Below, piece after piece: positions 1 through 6,292 of a stretch of 8,211 nucleotides of DNA. The notes beneath the pieces were generated by a model, which was given only the letters and a program-made list of their open reading frames with translations, ran no database searches and was not told the DNA's origin. A program made the position numbers and the translations under genes. Origin of the DNA: an uncultured bacterium (GTDB lineage Bacteria; Patescibacteriota; Minisyncoccia; Phycocordibacterales; Phycocordibacteraceae); assembly GCA_943914435.1 (NCBI GenBank), contig CALUBY010000033.1, forward strand, positions 1 to 8,211, read 5' to 3'. Position 1 is the stretch's first letter. Every line of letters starts with the position of its first letter.

Positions 1-298
1 GGGCATTGAGGATGCTGAGATTGCGAGTGCAAAAGCTGCGGCAGCGGATGAGAATGCGGCAATCGTCGTAAAGGAAGCGTCTACGCAAGCTGAAGGCATC
101 GTTTCTTCCGCTCGTGATCTTGCGGGTACTGAAAAGGCTCGTATCACAAAAGAAGCAGAAGCACGTGCCGCTCAGATTGCCGCGGATGCGGATGCGCGCG
201 CGAAAGAGACTCAGGCAAAGGCGCTTCGTGAAAGCGAGCGTGAGATTGCGCGTCTTGCGGTTCTTGCTGCAGAGAAAGTACTTCGTGACACGAAATAA
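1..298 (+). CDS. atpF: F-type ATP synthase subunit b, C-terminal part (5' end cut by window edge)
   Basis: This is the last 98 residues of the b subunit, the dimeric peripheral stalk that ties the F1 head, through delta, to the membrane Fo sector. The reading frame enters at base 2 and ends with TAA at 296-298. The visible part is a continuous Ala/Glu/Lys/Arg-rich helix with no prolines, as expected of the b coiled coil. It includes EARAAQIAADADARAKETQ and ends EREIARLAVLAAEKVLRDTK, which matches the usual delta-binding C-terminus of b. The membrane anchor and start codon lie upstream of the window. The stop is only two bases before the atpH start, so the two genes are probably translated together. 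The assignment rests on the helix pattern, the C-terminal motif and position in the operon. Whether this is b or a b' paralogue cannot be told from this fragment. Confidence 0.9.
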   Translation, partial: GIEDAEIASAKAAAADENAAIVVKEASTQAEGIVSSARDLAGTEKARITKEAEARAAQIAADADARAKETQAKALRESEREIARLAVLAAEKVLRDTK

Positions 299-300
299 TC

Positions 301-666
301 ATGGAGAAAGAGTACGCATTGGCCCTACAGGACTCCCTCAAGCGTGGTACCGACGAGGCAAAGCTCGTTGATGGCTTGATGAAGCACCTGAAAGAAGAAG
401 GACGCACAAAGCTCCTTCCCGGTATCCTTCGCGAACTTAAATCCCTTGAGAAGGCTTTAGAGAAACAGTCCGCATTACTTGAAGTTGCAAGTGAAGCAGA
501 AATTCCTGAAGCACTCGCCGCCGCAAAGGCAGCAGGCATACTCGCCTCAACCGCAACCGTGAACACTTCTCTTGTTCGAGGCTGGCGTGCACGTGAGGGT
601 AGTGTGCTCGTAGACCGTTCTGCAAAACAAGCATTAGTAGACCTTTATCAGAAGATTACGAATTAG
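301..666 (+). CDS. atpH: F-type ATP synthase subunit delta, short form
   Basis: Delta sits on top of F1 and joins the alpha subunits to the b stalk. The protein is 121 residues, against about 175-180 in typical bacteria. The C-terminal part is recognisable: residues 88-118 (NTSLVRGW...EGSVLVDRSAKQALVDLY) match the family pattern DpSLiGGf...g..v.D.S...qL..L. Residues 29-45 (HLKEEGRTKLLPGILRE) resemble the segment LaenGRl..lp.I that normally comes after about 90-100 residues. The shortening therefore appears to remove most of the N-terminal helical bundle that binds the alpha N-termini. The ATG at 301 follows the atpF stop by two bases and has no Shine-Dalgarno sequence. atpA starts four bases after the stop. 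The call depends on the C-terminal motif plus gene order; the protein alone would be a weak match. Confidence 0.87.
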   Translation: MEKEYALALQDSLKRGTDEAKLVDGLMKHLKEEGRTKLLPGILRELKSLEKALEKQSALLEVASEAEIPEALAAAKAAGILASTATVNTSLVRGWRAREGSVLVDRSAKQALVDLYQKITN

Positions 667-670
667 ACCT

Positions 671-2221
671 ATGGAGAGCATCATAAAGCGCATCGAGGCA
701 GAGATTGCATCCGGCACCGTGTCCGGAGGTTCTGCAGCAGAAACCGGTATCGTCCGTGCAACCGGAGACGGTATTGCAGAGATAGACGGGCTCGACAACG
801 CCATCATGACGGAGATGGTGCTCTTCGACCCAACGTTTGATCGCTCGCTTGAAGCGGCGCTTGCAGATGCACACCCGGTCTATGGTCTCGTGCTCAACCT
901 CGAGGAAGGCGGCGTTCGTGCCGTTATTCTTGGAGATGCTTCGAAGGTCTACGAAGGAATGCTTGTACGTCGTGTGGGTCGCCTCCTCTCCATCCCGGTA
1001 GGAGACTCGCTCGTTGGTCGCGTTGTTAATCCGCTCGGTGAGCCGGTTGATGGCAAGGGTCCAACAAAGGCGTCAACGACGCGTCCTATTGAGTCTGAGG
1101 CATACGGTGTTATTGATCGCTCGCCCGTGAACACTCCTCTTCACACAGGTATTAAGGCTATCGACGCGATGACCCCGATTGGTCGTGGTCAGCGCCAGCT
1201 CATCATTGGTGACCGTGGTACCGGAAAAACAACGGTGGCGATTGATACCATCATCAACCAGAAGTCTGAGTCCTCAGATACGCGCCCTATTTGTATCTAC
1301 GTCGCTATCGGCCAGAAGGAATCAAAGACCGCAAAGATTGTGGCCCAGCTCGAAGAGCTCGGTGCTATGGAGTACACCATCGTGGTTACGGCACCTGCCT
1401 CAAGCCCGGCTGCCTTCCAGTTCCTCGCTCCTTTTGCGGGAGCTGCTATTGCCGAACACTTTATGGAGCAGGGCAAGGATGCGCTTGTGGTGTACGACGA
1501 CCTTTCTAAGCAGGCGGTTGCCTATCGCCAGATGTCCCTCCTTCTTCGCCGTCCACCAGGTCGCGAGGCATACCCGGGAGACGTCTTCTATTTGCACTCA
1601 CGTCTTCTTGAGCGTGCCGCAAAGCTTTCAAAGGAGAAGGGTGGCGGATCTATCACGGCACTTCCTATCATTGAAACGCAGGAGAACGACATTTCTGCCT
1701 ACATCCCAACAAACGTGATTTCCATCACTGACGGTCAGATCTTCCTTGAGACCGACCTCTTCAACAAGGGTCTTCGTCCCGCTATTAACGTTGGAGTCTC
1801 CGTGTCTCGCGTGGGATCAGCAGCACAGACGAAGGCTATGAAGAAGGTGTCCGGCAAGATTAAGCTTGAGCTCGCTCAGTTCCGTGAGCTTGAGGCATTC
1901 ATGCAGTTCTCTTCAGACCTCGACGCAAACACCAAGAAGCAGATTGACTCTGGACGACGCATGACTGAGATGTTGAAGCAGCCAAACGGCAAGCCTCTTG
2001 CTTTTGAAATGGAGGCAGCGGTTATCTTTGCGGCGACAAACGGATACTTTGATTCCTTCGCCCCTGAGGAAACCTCAAAGGCTGAAGAACGTCTTCAGGA
2101 CTTCCTTACCCGCGAGGGAACCGGCGTGCTTGCAGCTATTCGCACAACAAAGGAGATTGGTGAGGTAACCGAGAAGGATCTTCGTGGACTTCTTGATACG
2201 TTCGTAACGCGATCCGCATAA
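671..2221 (+). CDS. atpA: F-type ATP synthase subunit alpha
   Basis: Alpha forms the alpha3beta3 hexamer of F1 and carries the noncatalytic nucleotide sites. The protein is 516 residues, close to the usual 500-515. The Walker A motif GDRGTGKT is at residues 180-187. The block DALVVYDDLSKQAVAYRQMS followed by LLLRRPPGREAYPGDVFYLH is almost identical to the family consensus. SVSRVGSAAQ carries the arginine finger at Arg380, which reaches the catalytic site of the neighbouring beta. The N-terminal barrel (about 24-105) contains an apparent insertion of some 14 residues at 54-67 (PTFDRSLEAALADA) compared with typical alpha. The C-terminal helical domain follows Arg380 and ends normally. The start at 671 fits the usual N-terminal helix (MESIIKRIEAEI) and the four-base gap after atpH. 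No Shine-Dalgarno sequence is present. Confidence 0.98.
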   Translation: MESIIKRIEAEIASGTVSGGSAAETGIVRATGDGIAEIDGLDNAIMTEMVLFDPTFDRSLEAALADAHPVYGLVLNLEEGGVRAVILGDASKVYEGMLVRRVGRLLSIPVGDSLVGRVVNPLGEPVDGKGPTKASTTRPIESEAYGVIDRSPVNTPLHTGIKAIDAMTPIGRGQRQLIIGDRGTGKTTVAIDTIINQKSESSDTRPICIYVAIGQKESKTAKIVAQLEELGAMEYTIVVTAPASSPAAFQFLAPFAGAAIAEHFMEQGKDALVVYDDLSKQAVAYRQMSLLLRRPPGREAYPGDVFYLHSRLLERAAKLSKEKGGGSITALPIIETQENDISAYIPTNVISITDGQIFLETDLFNKGLRPAINVGVSVSRVGSAAQTKAMKKVSGKIKLELAQFRELEAFMQFSSDLDANTKKQIDSGRRMTEMLKQPNGKPLAFEMEAAVIFAATNGYFDSFAPEETSKAEERLQDFLTREGTGVLAAIRTTKEIGEVTEKDLRGLLDTFVTRSA

Positions 2222-2246
2222 GACGCAAGACGACTTCCATCGATCT

Positions 2247-3155
2247 ATGGCACTCAAGGACATCAAAACAAAAATCCAGGCGACGCAGCGCATGAATAAA
2301 GTCACGCGTGCTATGGAAGCGGTGTCTGCGGTTAAGATGCGCAAAACACAGGCAGCAGCCCTTCAGGGTCGCGCCTATGCGCGTGGTGCCGTTGCTATAC
2401 TTTCTCGTCTTGCGGGCACAAACCATGTAAAAGAACATCCTCTTGGTCAGGATCGTGATGGAAAGAAGCTCGCTCTTGTGGTTATTACGAGCGACAAAGG
2501 GCTTGCCGGTGCACTTAACTCAGGTGTTTTGAAGAAGGCGGCTGAGGTGCTTGAAGGAATCCCTCTTGAGGACGTGACGATTTACGCGTACGGTCGCAAG
2601 GCACAGGAATACTTCTCACGTCGAGGCTATACGGTTGCTCGTAGTGTCGAGAATAAGCTCGACGAGGTGCCTCTCTCTATAATGGAAGATTTGGTATCAG
2701 AGCTCACACTCGGATTCCTTGCGGGCGAGTATGACAAAGTGCAGGCGGTCTACAGCAACTTCAAGTCGACGTTTGAGCAGGTACCTACCATGCGTCGTCT
2801 TCTCCCGCTTTCGCTTCCAGCACTCGCAGAGATTGTGGCGGGCATTATTCCCGCAAAGGGAAAGTGGGCGGATGAGGAGCAGATTGAGGCCCCTGCGCAG
2901 TATCTTGTGGAATCATCGGGTGCTGATGTTATCGGCATTCTTATTCCAAAGCTCGTAGCGGTCGCGCTGTATCACATGCTTCTTGAGTCAAAGGCATCTG
3001 AGCACTCAGCGCGCATGGTCGCTATGAAAAACGCATCAGATAAATCAAAGGAGGTGGTGCGTGAACTTACGCGTAAGTTCAACAAGGTGCGTCAGGCAGC
3101 CATTACCCGTGAGGTGTCGGAGATTATCTCCGGTAGGGAGGCATTATCAAGTTAG
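2247..3155 (+). CDS. atpG: F-type ATP synthase subunit gamma
   Basis: Gamma is the central rotor shaft that turns inside alpha3beta3 and couples catalysis to proton or sodium flow. The protein is 302 residues, within the family range of about 285-300. The N-terminal helix has the expected form (MALKDIKTKIQATQRMNKVT, then RAMEAVSAVKMRKTQ). The C-terminal helix at residues 251-300 carries the signature SEHSARMVAMKNASDKSKE and then NKVRQAAITREVSEIISG. The middle Rossmann-like domain is seen in LALVVITSDKGLAGALNSGV (about 72-91), matching the usual sdrGLcGgfN segment with Ala for the common Cys. The gene lies 25 bases after atpA and 39 before atpD. The ATG at 2247 gives the standard N-terminus and is preceded by CGATCT rather than a Shine-Dalgarno sequence. 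Confidence 0.97.
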   Translation: MALKDIKTKIQATQRMNKVTRAMEAVSAVKMRKTQAAALQGRAYARGAVAILSRLAGTNHVKEHPLGQDRDGKKLALVVITSDKGLAGALNSGVLKKAAEVLEGIPLEDVTIYAYGRKAQEYFSRRGYTVARSVENKLDEVPLSIMEDLVSELTLGFLAGEYDKVQAVYSNFKSTFEQVPTMRRLLPLSLPALAEIVAGIIPAKGKWADEEQIEAPAQYLVESSGADVIGILIPKLVAVALYHMLLESKASEHSARMVAMKNASDKSKEVVRELTRKFNKVRQAAITREVSEIISGREALSS

Positions 3156-3156
3156 G

Positions 3157-3185
3157 TTTACGTACAGGGCACTAGCATTTATAAC
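3157..3185 (+). promoter_or_regulatory. possible internal promoter before atpD
   Basis: In the atpG-atpD gap, TTTACG (3157-3162) and TATAAC (3180-3185) are separated by 17 bases and match the sigma-70 consensus at 4/6 and 5/6 positions. The -10 element ends nine bases before the atpD ATG, so a transcript would start two or three bases ahead of the codon. This gap is the longest inside the operon. It could give extra transcription of atpD-atpC, but the call rests on motif matching only. Confidence 0.4.
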
Positions 3186-3194
3186 CACACTATT

Positions 3195-4571
3195 ATGAAC
3201 ACAGGAACCATCACAGAAGTCATCGGGCCAGTCGTCGACGTGCATTTTGGCGAGAATCGTCCCGCGATTCAGGACGCGCTTGTTATCGAAGCAAACGACA
3301 TGCACGGACGCATCGTGCTTGAGGTTGCTGCGCACCTCGGTGTCGACCGCGTACGCTGCATCTCGATGAACGAGACTGCGGGTCTTGCACGCAAAGAGAC
3401 AGTCACGGCGACCGGTGCAGCCATCTCGGTTCCTGTGGGTATGAGCGCCCTCGGACGACTCTTCAATGTCCTTGGTGAGCCAATCGACGGCAAGGGTGCT
3501 ATGGAAGCGGGTGTGTCTCGCTTGCCTATCCATCGTGATCCGCCTCGCTTTGATGAGCAGACCACAAAGGCTGAGATTTTTGAGACGGGTATTAAGGCTA
3601 TCGACCTTATGGTGCCGTTCATTAAGGGAGGTAAGATCGGTCTTTTTGGAGGCGCGGGTGTGGGAAAGACCGTTACTATCCAGGAGCTCATTCACAACGT
3701 GGCAAGCCAGCACGGCGGATACTCCGTGTTTGCGGGTGTGGGAGAGCGCGTTCGTGAGGGTAACGACCTCTATCACGAAATGGCTGAGTCAGGCGTGCTC
3801 GACAAGACCGCTCTTGTGTTTGGTCAGATGAATGAGGTGCCGGGTGCACGTGCTCGTGTTGCACTCACGGGTCTCACTCAGGCCGAGTACTTCCGCGACG
3901 AAGGAGGTAAGGACGTGCTCTTCTTCATGGACAACGTGTTCCGCTTTATTCAGGCTGGTTCTGAGGTGTCCTCACTTCTTGGACGCGTGCCATCAGCGGT
4001 GGGGTATCAGCCAACCCTTGCGGAGGAGATGGGTAAGCTTCAGGAGCGCATTACCTCAACAAAGAAGGGTTCCATCACGTCCGTTCAGGCGGTGTATGTG
4101 CCAGCTGACGACTTCACCGATCCGGCACCAGCAACAACGTTCGCCCACCTCGACGGTACCGTGGTGCTTTCTCGCGAGCTCGCAAGCCTTGGTATCTATC
4201 CTGCTATCGACCCGCTTATGTCTACCTCAAGCGCACTCACGCCTGACATCGCGGGTGATGAGCACTATCAGGTAGCGAACAAGGTTAAGCAGGTTCTTCA
4301 GCGATACAAGGATCTTCAGGACATCATCGCTATTCTTGGTATCGAAGAGCTTTCTGATGAAGACCGCCTTACTGTTGCGCGCGCTCGTAAGCTTCAGCGC
4401 TTCCTCTCGCAGCCATTCTCTGTTGCGGAACCGTTCACGGGTGCCAAGGGTGCCTATGTGACTCGCGAAGAAACCGTACGTGGCTTCAAGGAAATCGTAG
4501 AAGGAAAGCACGATGATAAACCTGAGAACGCCTTCTACATGAAGGGAGGTATCGACGAAGTAACGGCGTAA
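3195..4571 (+). CDS. atpD: F-type ATP synthase subunit beta (catalytic)
   Basis: Beta carries the catalytic sites that make or hydrolyse ATP. The protein is 458 residues, the normal length. It has an N-terminal barrel (TGTITEVIGPVVDVHF, 3-18), Walker A GGAGVGKT at 152-159, the catalytic Glu184 in GVGERVREGND, and the Walker B strand in DVLFFMDNVFRFIQAGSEVS. The lever sequence is IEELSDEDR, equivalent to DELSEED. Several usually near-invariant positions differ: Val186 for Thr in GERTREGND, Val215 for Pro in NEPPGAR, Ile252 for Thr in FRFTQAG, and Met342 and Ser346 for Asp and Arg in DPLDSTSR. The frame is unbroken and the rest is highly conserved, so the protein is probably functional. The ATG at 3195 gives the standard N-terminus. 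No Shine-Dalgarno sequence is visible; a possible internal promoter lies just upstream. atpC follows after seven bases. Confidence 0.98.
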   Translation: MNTGTITEVIGPVVDVHFGENRPAIQDALVIEANDMHGRIVLEVAAHLGVDRVRCISMNETAGLARKETVTATGAAISVPVGMSALGRLFNVLGEPIDGKGAMEAGVSRLPIHRDPPRFDEQTTKAEIFETGIKAIDLMVPFIKGGKIGLFGGAGVGKTVTIQELIHNVASQHGGYSVFAGVGERVREGNDLYHEMAESGVLDKTALVFGQMNEVPGARARVALTGLTQAEYFRDEGGKDVLFFMDNVFRFIQAGSEVSSLLGRVPSAVGYQPTLAEEMGKLQERITSTKKGSITSVQAVYVPADDFTDPAPATTFAHLDGTVVLSRELASLGIYPAIDPLMSTSSALTPDIAGDEHYQVANKVKQVLQRYKDLQDIIAILGIEELSDEDRLTVARARKLQRFLSQPFSVAEPFTGAKGAYVTREETVRGFKEIVEGKHDDKPENAFYMKGGIDEVTA

Positions 4572-4578
4572 CGCATCT

Positions 4579-4827
4579 ATGGCCAAGACATTCCATCTCA
4601 CCATCGCAACCGTCGGAGAAAACCTCTTTGATGGAGAGGCTGTCTCGGTAACGCTTCCTGGTGTAGAGGGTGTGTTTACGGTGATGGCCCAGCATGAGGC
4701 ATTCGTCACTCCTCTAAGGGAGGGTGTTGCCCTTGTGAAGGACGCAGAGGGTACAGAGACCTCATTCACCCTTGCGGCAGGAGGTATTGCCGAGGTGTCT
4801 TCGGGTCAGGCAACTGTACTGCTTTAG
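4579..4827 (+). CDS. atpC: F-type ATP synthase subunit epsilon, beta-sandwich domain only
   Basis: Epsilon links gamma to the c-ring and, in many bacteria, inhibits ATP hydrolysis with a C-terminal helical hairpin. This protein has only 82 residues, against about 130-140 in most bacteria. It begins MAKTFHLTIATVGENLFDGE, as epsilon should, and keeps the sequence through AAGGIAEVSSGQATVLL, the last strands of the beta-sandwich. The stop comes where the helical domain normally begins. No helix-like continuation is encoded after the stop: the next bases run into the operon terminator. It should therefore still couple the rotor but lack the extended inhibitory arm. The common GHAPL motif is replaced by QHEAF. 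The start follows the atpD stop by seven bases and has no Shine-Dalgarno sequence. Confidence 0.93.
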   Translation: MAKTFHLTIATVGENLFDGEAVSVTLPGVEGVFTVMAQHEAFVTPLREGVALVKDAEGTETSFTLAAGGIAEVSSGQATVLL

Positions 4828-4843
4828 TCTCACGCTTTTAAAG

Positions 4844-4882
4844 AAAGAACCATGCACGGTTTTCCGTGCATGGTTCTTTACT
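4844..4882 (+). terminator. terminator of the ATP synthase operon
   Basis: The arms 4844-4859 and 4864-4879 form a perfect 16-bp stem (AAAGAACCATGCACGG with its complement) around a TTTT loop. The lower 3' arm reads GGTTCTTT and is followed by ACTTTCTC, so the U-rich stretch is partly inside the stem. It begins 17 bases after the atpC stop. Confidence 0.85.
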
Positions 4883-4904
4883 TTCTCTAGAGGCCGCGCA
4901 TACT
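4877..4904 (+). promoter_or_regulatory. possible promoter for the membrane protein gene at 4913
   Basis: TTTACT (4877-4882) and CATACT (4899-4904) are 16 bases apart, each matching the sigma-70 consensus at 4 of 6 positions. The -35 candidate overlaps the 3' arm of the operon terminator. The -10 candidate ends eight bases before the ATG, the same spacing as at three other genes here. Individually this is a weak match. Confidence 0.33.
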
Positions 4905-4912
4905 ACGAACAT

Positions 4913-5335
4913 ATGAATGAAGACGGAGAAATCAAAATCGAAGCGCCCCTTCCTCGAAAGCATTATCACGGAGACACGGTGCGGATATTGTTTGTTGTTG
5001 CGGCCATTCTCATCTTTGCGACAAAAATCATCGCTCCTACTGTTTCGTTCTCATTCGGGGCGCTCATGCTTCTTATACTCACGCTCGTGATAGCGGCAGG
5101 TATTACCAATCCCGTACAGAAGTGGATTCATTCAGTGAATATGCTTATTGCCATTGCGGGTGCGGTTACCTTTGGATGGCTTTCGTTTTCTCGCATCGAG
5201 ACCGCTCGGCACCTCTTTTCCGCTGATGGTCTTGTGGTTGTAACGGCGCTTATATTCCTTACGGCGTTGTACTACACCACAAGCACGGTTCGCGGATTCT
5301 CGGTGCCTCACGTACCGCCTGACAGGAGTCTATAG
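4913..5335 (+). CDS. predicted four-helix membrane protein, function unknown
   Basis: I do not recognise a named family. The 140-residue protein has a hydrophilic, charged N-terminus (MNEDGEIKIEAPLPRKHYHG, 1-20) followed by four hydrophobic segments. These lie at about 24-42, 48-64, 73-92 and 105-122. The C-terminal tail is short (STVRGFSVPHVPPDRSL). No catalytic motif or cysteine is visible. The ATG at 4913 is chosen over an in-frame ATG at 4772. The longer form would overlap atpC and be translated through the operon terminator, and its first 47 residues have no membrane-protein character. The gene stands between two terminators, so it is probably transcribed alone. It directly follows the ATP synthase operon, but nothing in the sequence ties it to that enzyme. 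Confidence 0.75.
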   Translation: MNEDGEIKIEAPLPRKHYHGDTVRILFVVAAILIFATKIIAPTVSFSFGALMLLILTLVIAAGITNPVQKWIHSVNMLIAIAGAVTFGWLSFSRIETARHLFSADGLVVVTALIFLTALYYTTSTVRGFSVPHVPPDRSL

Positions 5336-5346
5336 AGACGGGACTT

Positions 5347-5383
5347 AAAAGGCGGATTCCCCAGGAGTTCGCTTTTTCTCTTT
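5347..5383 (+). terminator. rho-independent terminator after the four-helix membrane protein
   Basis: Bases 5352-5360 pair with 5364-5372 around the loop CCA (9 bp, including two G-U pairs). The stem extends outward with AAAAG (5347-5351) against TTTTT (5373-5377), followed by CTCTTT. The hairpin plus T-run begins 12 bases after the stop codon at 5335. Confidence 0.8.
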
Positions 5384-5384
5384 A

Positions 5385-5393
5385 TGATAAAAT
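5385..5393 (+). promoter_or_regulatory. extended -10 promoter for the gene at 5403
   Basis: TGATAAAAT fits the extended -10 form TGnTAtAAT, with hexamer TAAAAT at 5388-5393. No -35 match exists at the usual distance, where the upstream terminator hairpin lies; extended -10 promoters can work without one. The hexamer ends nine bases before the ATG, predicting a leader of only two or three bases. Confidence 0.5.
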
Positions 5394-5402
5394 AATGCGC
5401 AT

Positions 5403-5636
5403 ATGATACAGAAATTTCTCGTACGTCAGGCTCTTAAAATGAAGATGAAGGATATGCCTGAGGCGCAGCGCGAGCAAATCCTTGCACTCGTTGAAAAGAA
5501 TCCTGAGCTCTTTAAGAAGATTGGTGAAGAAGTGGATCGTCGTGTGAAGGGAGGTGAGAACCAGATGAAAGCCTCTATGGAGGTTATGAAGAAGTATCGC
5601 GAAGAACTCTCAGGTCTTGTAGGTCCCCAGGCATAA
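5403..5636 (+). CDS. small helical protein, function unknown
   Basis: The 77-residue product (MIQKFLVRQALKMKMKDMPE at its start) is rich in Lys, Glu, Met and Arg. It has no cysteine, tryptophan or membrane segment and is predicted to be mostly helical. A central segment AQREQILALVEKNPELFKKI looks like a small helix-turn-helix-shaped or ribosome-like packing unit, but I cannot assign a fold. Similar small proteins are, as far as I recall, common in Parcubacteria; this is memory, not a search. Its stop codon overlaps the next start in TAATG, so it is very likely co-translated with the flavodoxin-fold oxidoreductase downstream. The ATG at 5403 is the first in the frame after the terminator, and it has no Shine-Dalgarno sequence. 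Confidence 0.75.
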   Translation: MIQKFLVRQALKMKMKDMPEAQREQILALVEKNPELFKKIGEEVDRRVKGGENQMKASMEVMKKYREELSGLVGPQA

Positions 5637-6226
5637 TGGGCATGAAGGCAAAGCGCATATTCATTCTGCTCGGGCATCCAGATAGCGGACCCGAACCATT
5701 GTCACGACAGCTCGCAGATACGTACGAGGCAGCGGCAAAGGCGGCCGGGCATGAAGTACGACGCTTGAATATCTTTGACCTCTCCTTTGATCCGGTACTT
5801 CACAAAGGGTATCGTGAGCGCCAAGAGCTCGAGCCTGACCTCGTGGCTGTTCAGGAACACATCACCTGGTGTGAACACTTCGTTCTCTTCTATCCAAACT
5901 GGTGGGGTGGCATGCCAAGCCTCTTAAAGGGTATGTGGGATCGTATGTGCCTCCCGCGCTTTGCCTTTCGTATGTGGAAGAACCGTATGGGCTGGGATCG
6001 CCTCCTTAAGGGTCGTACGGCTCGCGTATTTGTGACGTGTGGCAACCCGGTTCTTCTTGATTACCTTGCATTTGGAGATTTCACCGCGTCTATTAAGCGC
6101 TCGATACTTGAGTTCTCGGGCCTATACACACACATCACCGCCGTTGGGAATGCAGAGCGATTGAGTGAGACGAAGAAGGAGGGTTGGAAGAAAAAAGTGA
6201 CACGTCTTGCGACGCACGGACGATAG
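5636..6226 (+). CDS. NAD(P)H-dependent oxidoreductase, flavodoxin-like fold (quinone reductase type)
   Basis: The 196-residue protein matches the Flavodoxin_2 family (MdaB/KefF/NQO-like), cytoplasmic FMN or FAD enzymes that pass two electrons from NAD(P)H to quinones or similar acceptors. The first strand and phosphate loop are RIFILLGHPDSGPEPLSRQLA (7-27), split here as RIFILLGHPDSG and PEPLSRQLA. The flavin-contacting motif is FYPNWWGGMPSLLKGMWDR (85-103), followed by LPRFAF, very close to the family form YPlwWgsmPallKgwiDRvl.pGfaf. A third strand, RVFVTCGNP, is at 130-138. The length fits the family. The start codon overlaps the upstream stop (TAATG); a second ATG two codons later is an alternative. 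The natural acceptor cannot be predicted. The C-terminus is Lys/Arg-rich (ETKKEGWKKKVTRLATHGR). Confidence 0.88.
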   Translation: MGMKAKRIFILLGHPDSGPEPLSRQLADTYEAAAKAAGHEVRRLNIFDLSFDPVLHKGYRERQELEPDLVAVQEHITWCEHFVLFYPNWWGGMPSLLKGMWDRMCLPRFAFRMWKNRMGWDRLLKGRTARVFVTCGNPVLLDYLAFGDFTASIKRSILEFSGLYTHITAVGNAERLSETKKEGWKKKVTRLATHGR

Positions 6227-6238
6227 TATATAAACAGA

Positions 6239-6279
6239 GCCCCATACAAATGTGTGGGGCGGTTCGTACATTGGTACGA
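6239..6279. terminator. hairpin pair between convergent genes, probable shared terminator
   Basis: Bases 6239-6247 pair with 6252-6260 (GCCCCATAC/GTGTGGGGC, nine pairs with one G-U, loop AAAT). A second hairpin pairs 6264-6269 with 6274-6279 (TCGTAC/GTACGA). The structures sit between the stops of the oxidoreductase (6226) and the minus-strand gene (6293). Neither strand has a good T-run: on the minus strand the stem is followed by CTCTGTTTATATAC, on the plus strand by GGTTCG. The location supports termination in both directions; the mechanism is uncertain. Confidence 0.55.
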
Positions 6280-6292
6280 GGCTCTGGAAGTC

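Noticed and set aside
1179..1718. 179-codon open frame on the plus strand inside atpA
   Set aside because: Ser/Arg/Leu-rich translation of the atpA codons in a shifted frame; atpA is strongly conserved across the full stretch.
3147..3776. 209-codon open frame on the minus strand inside atpD
   Set aside because: Antisense shadow of a conserved gene with no recognisable motif and no promoter or Shine-Dalgarno site upstream.
3832..4275. 147-codon plus-strand frame inside atpD
   Set aside because: Out-of-frame shadow with low-complexity Ser/Arg/Leu composition.
4772..4912. 47-codon N-terminal extension of the four-helix membrane protein
   Set aside because: It overlaps atpC in another frame and would be translated through the operon terminator; the composition does not fit the mature protein, and ATG at 4913 follows a possible promoter.
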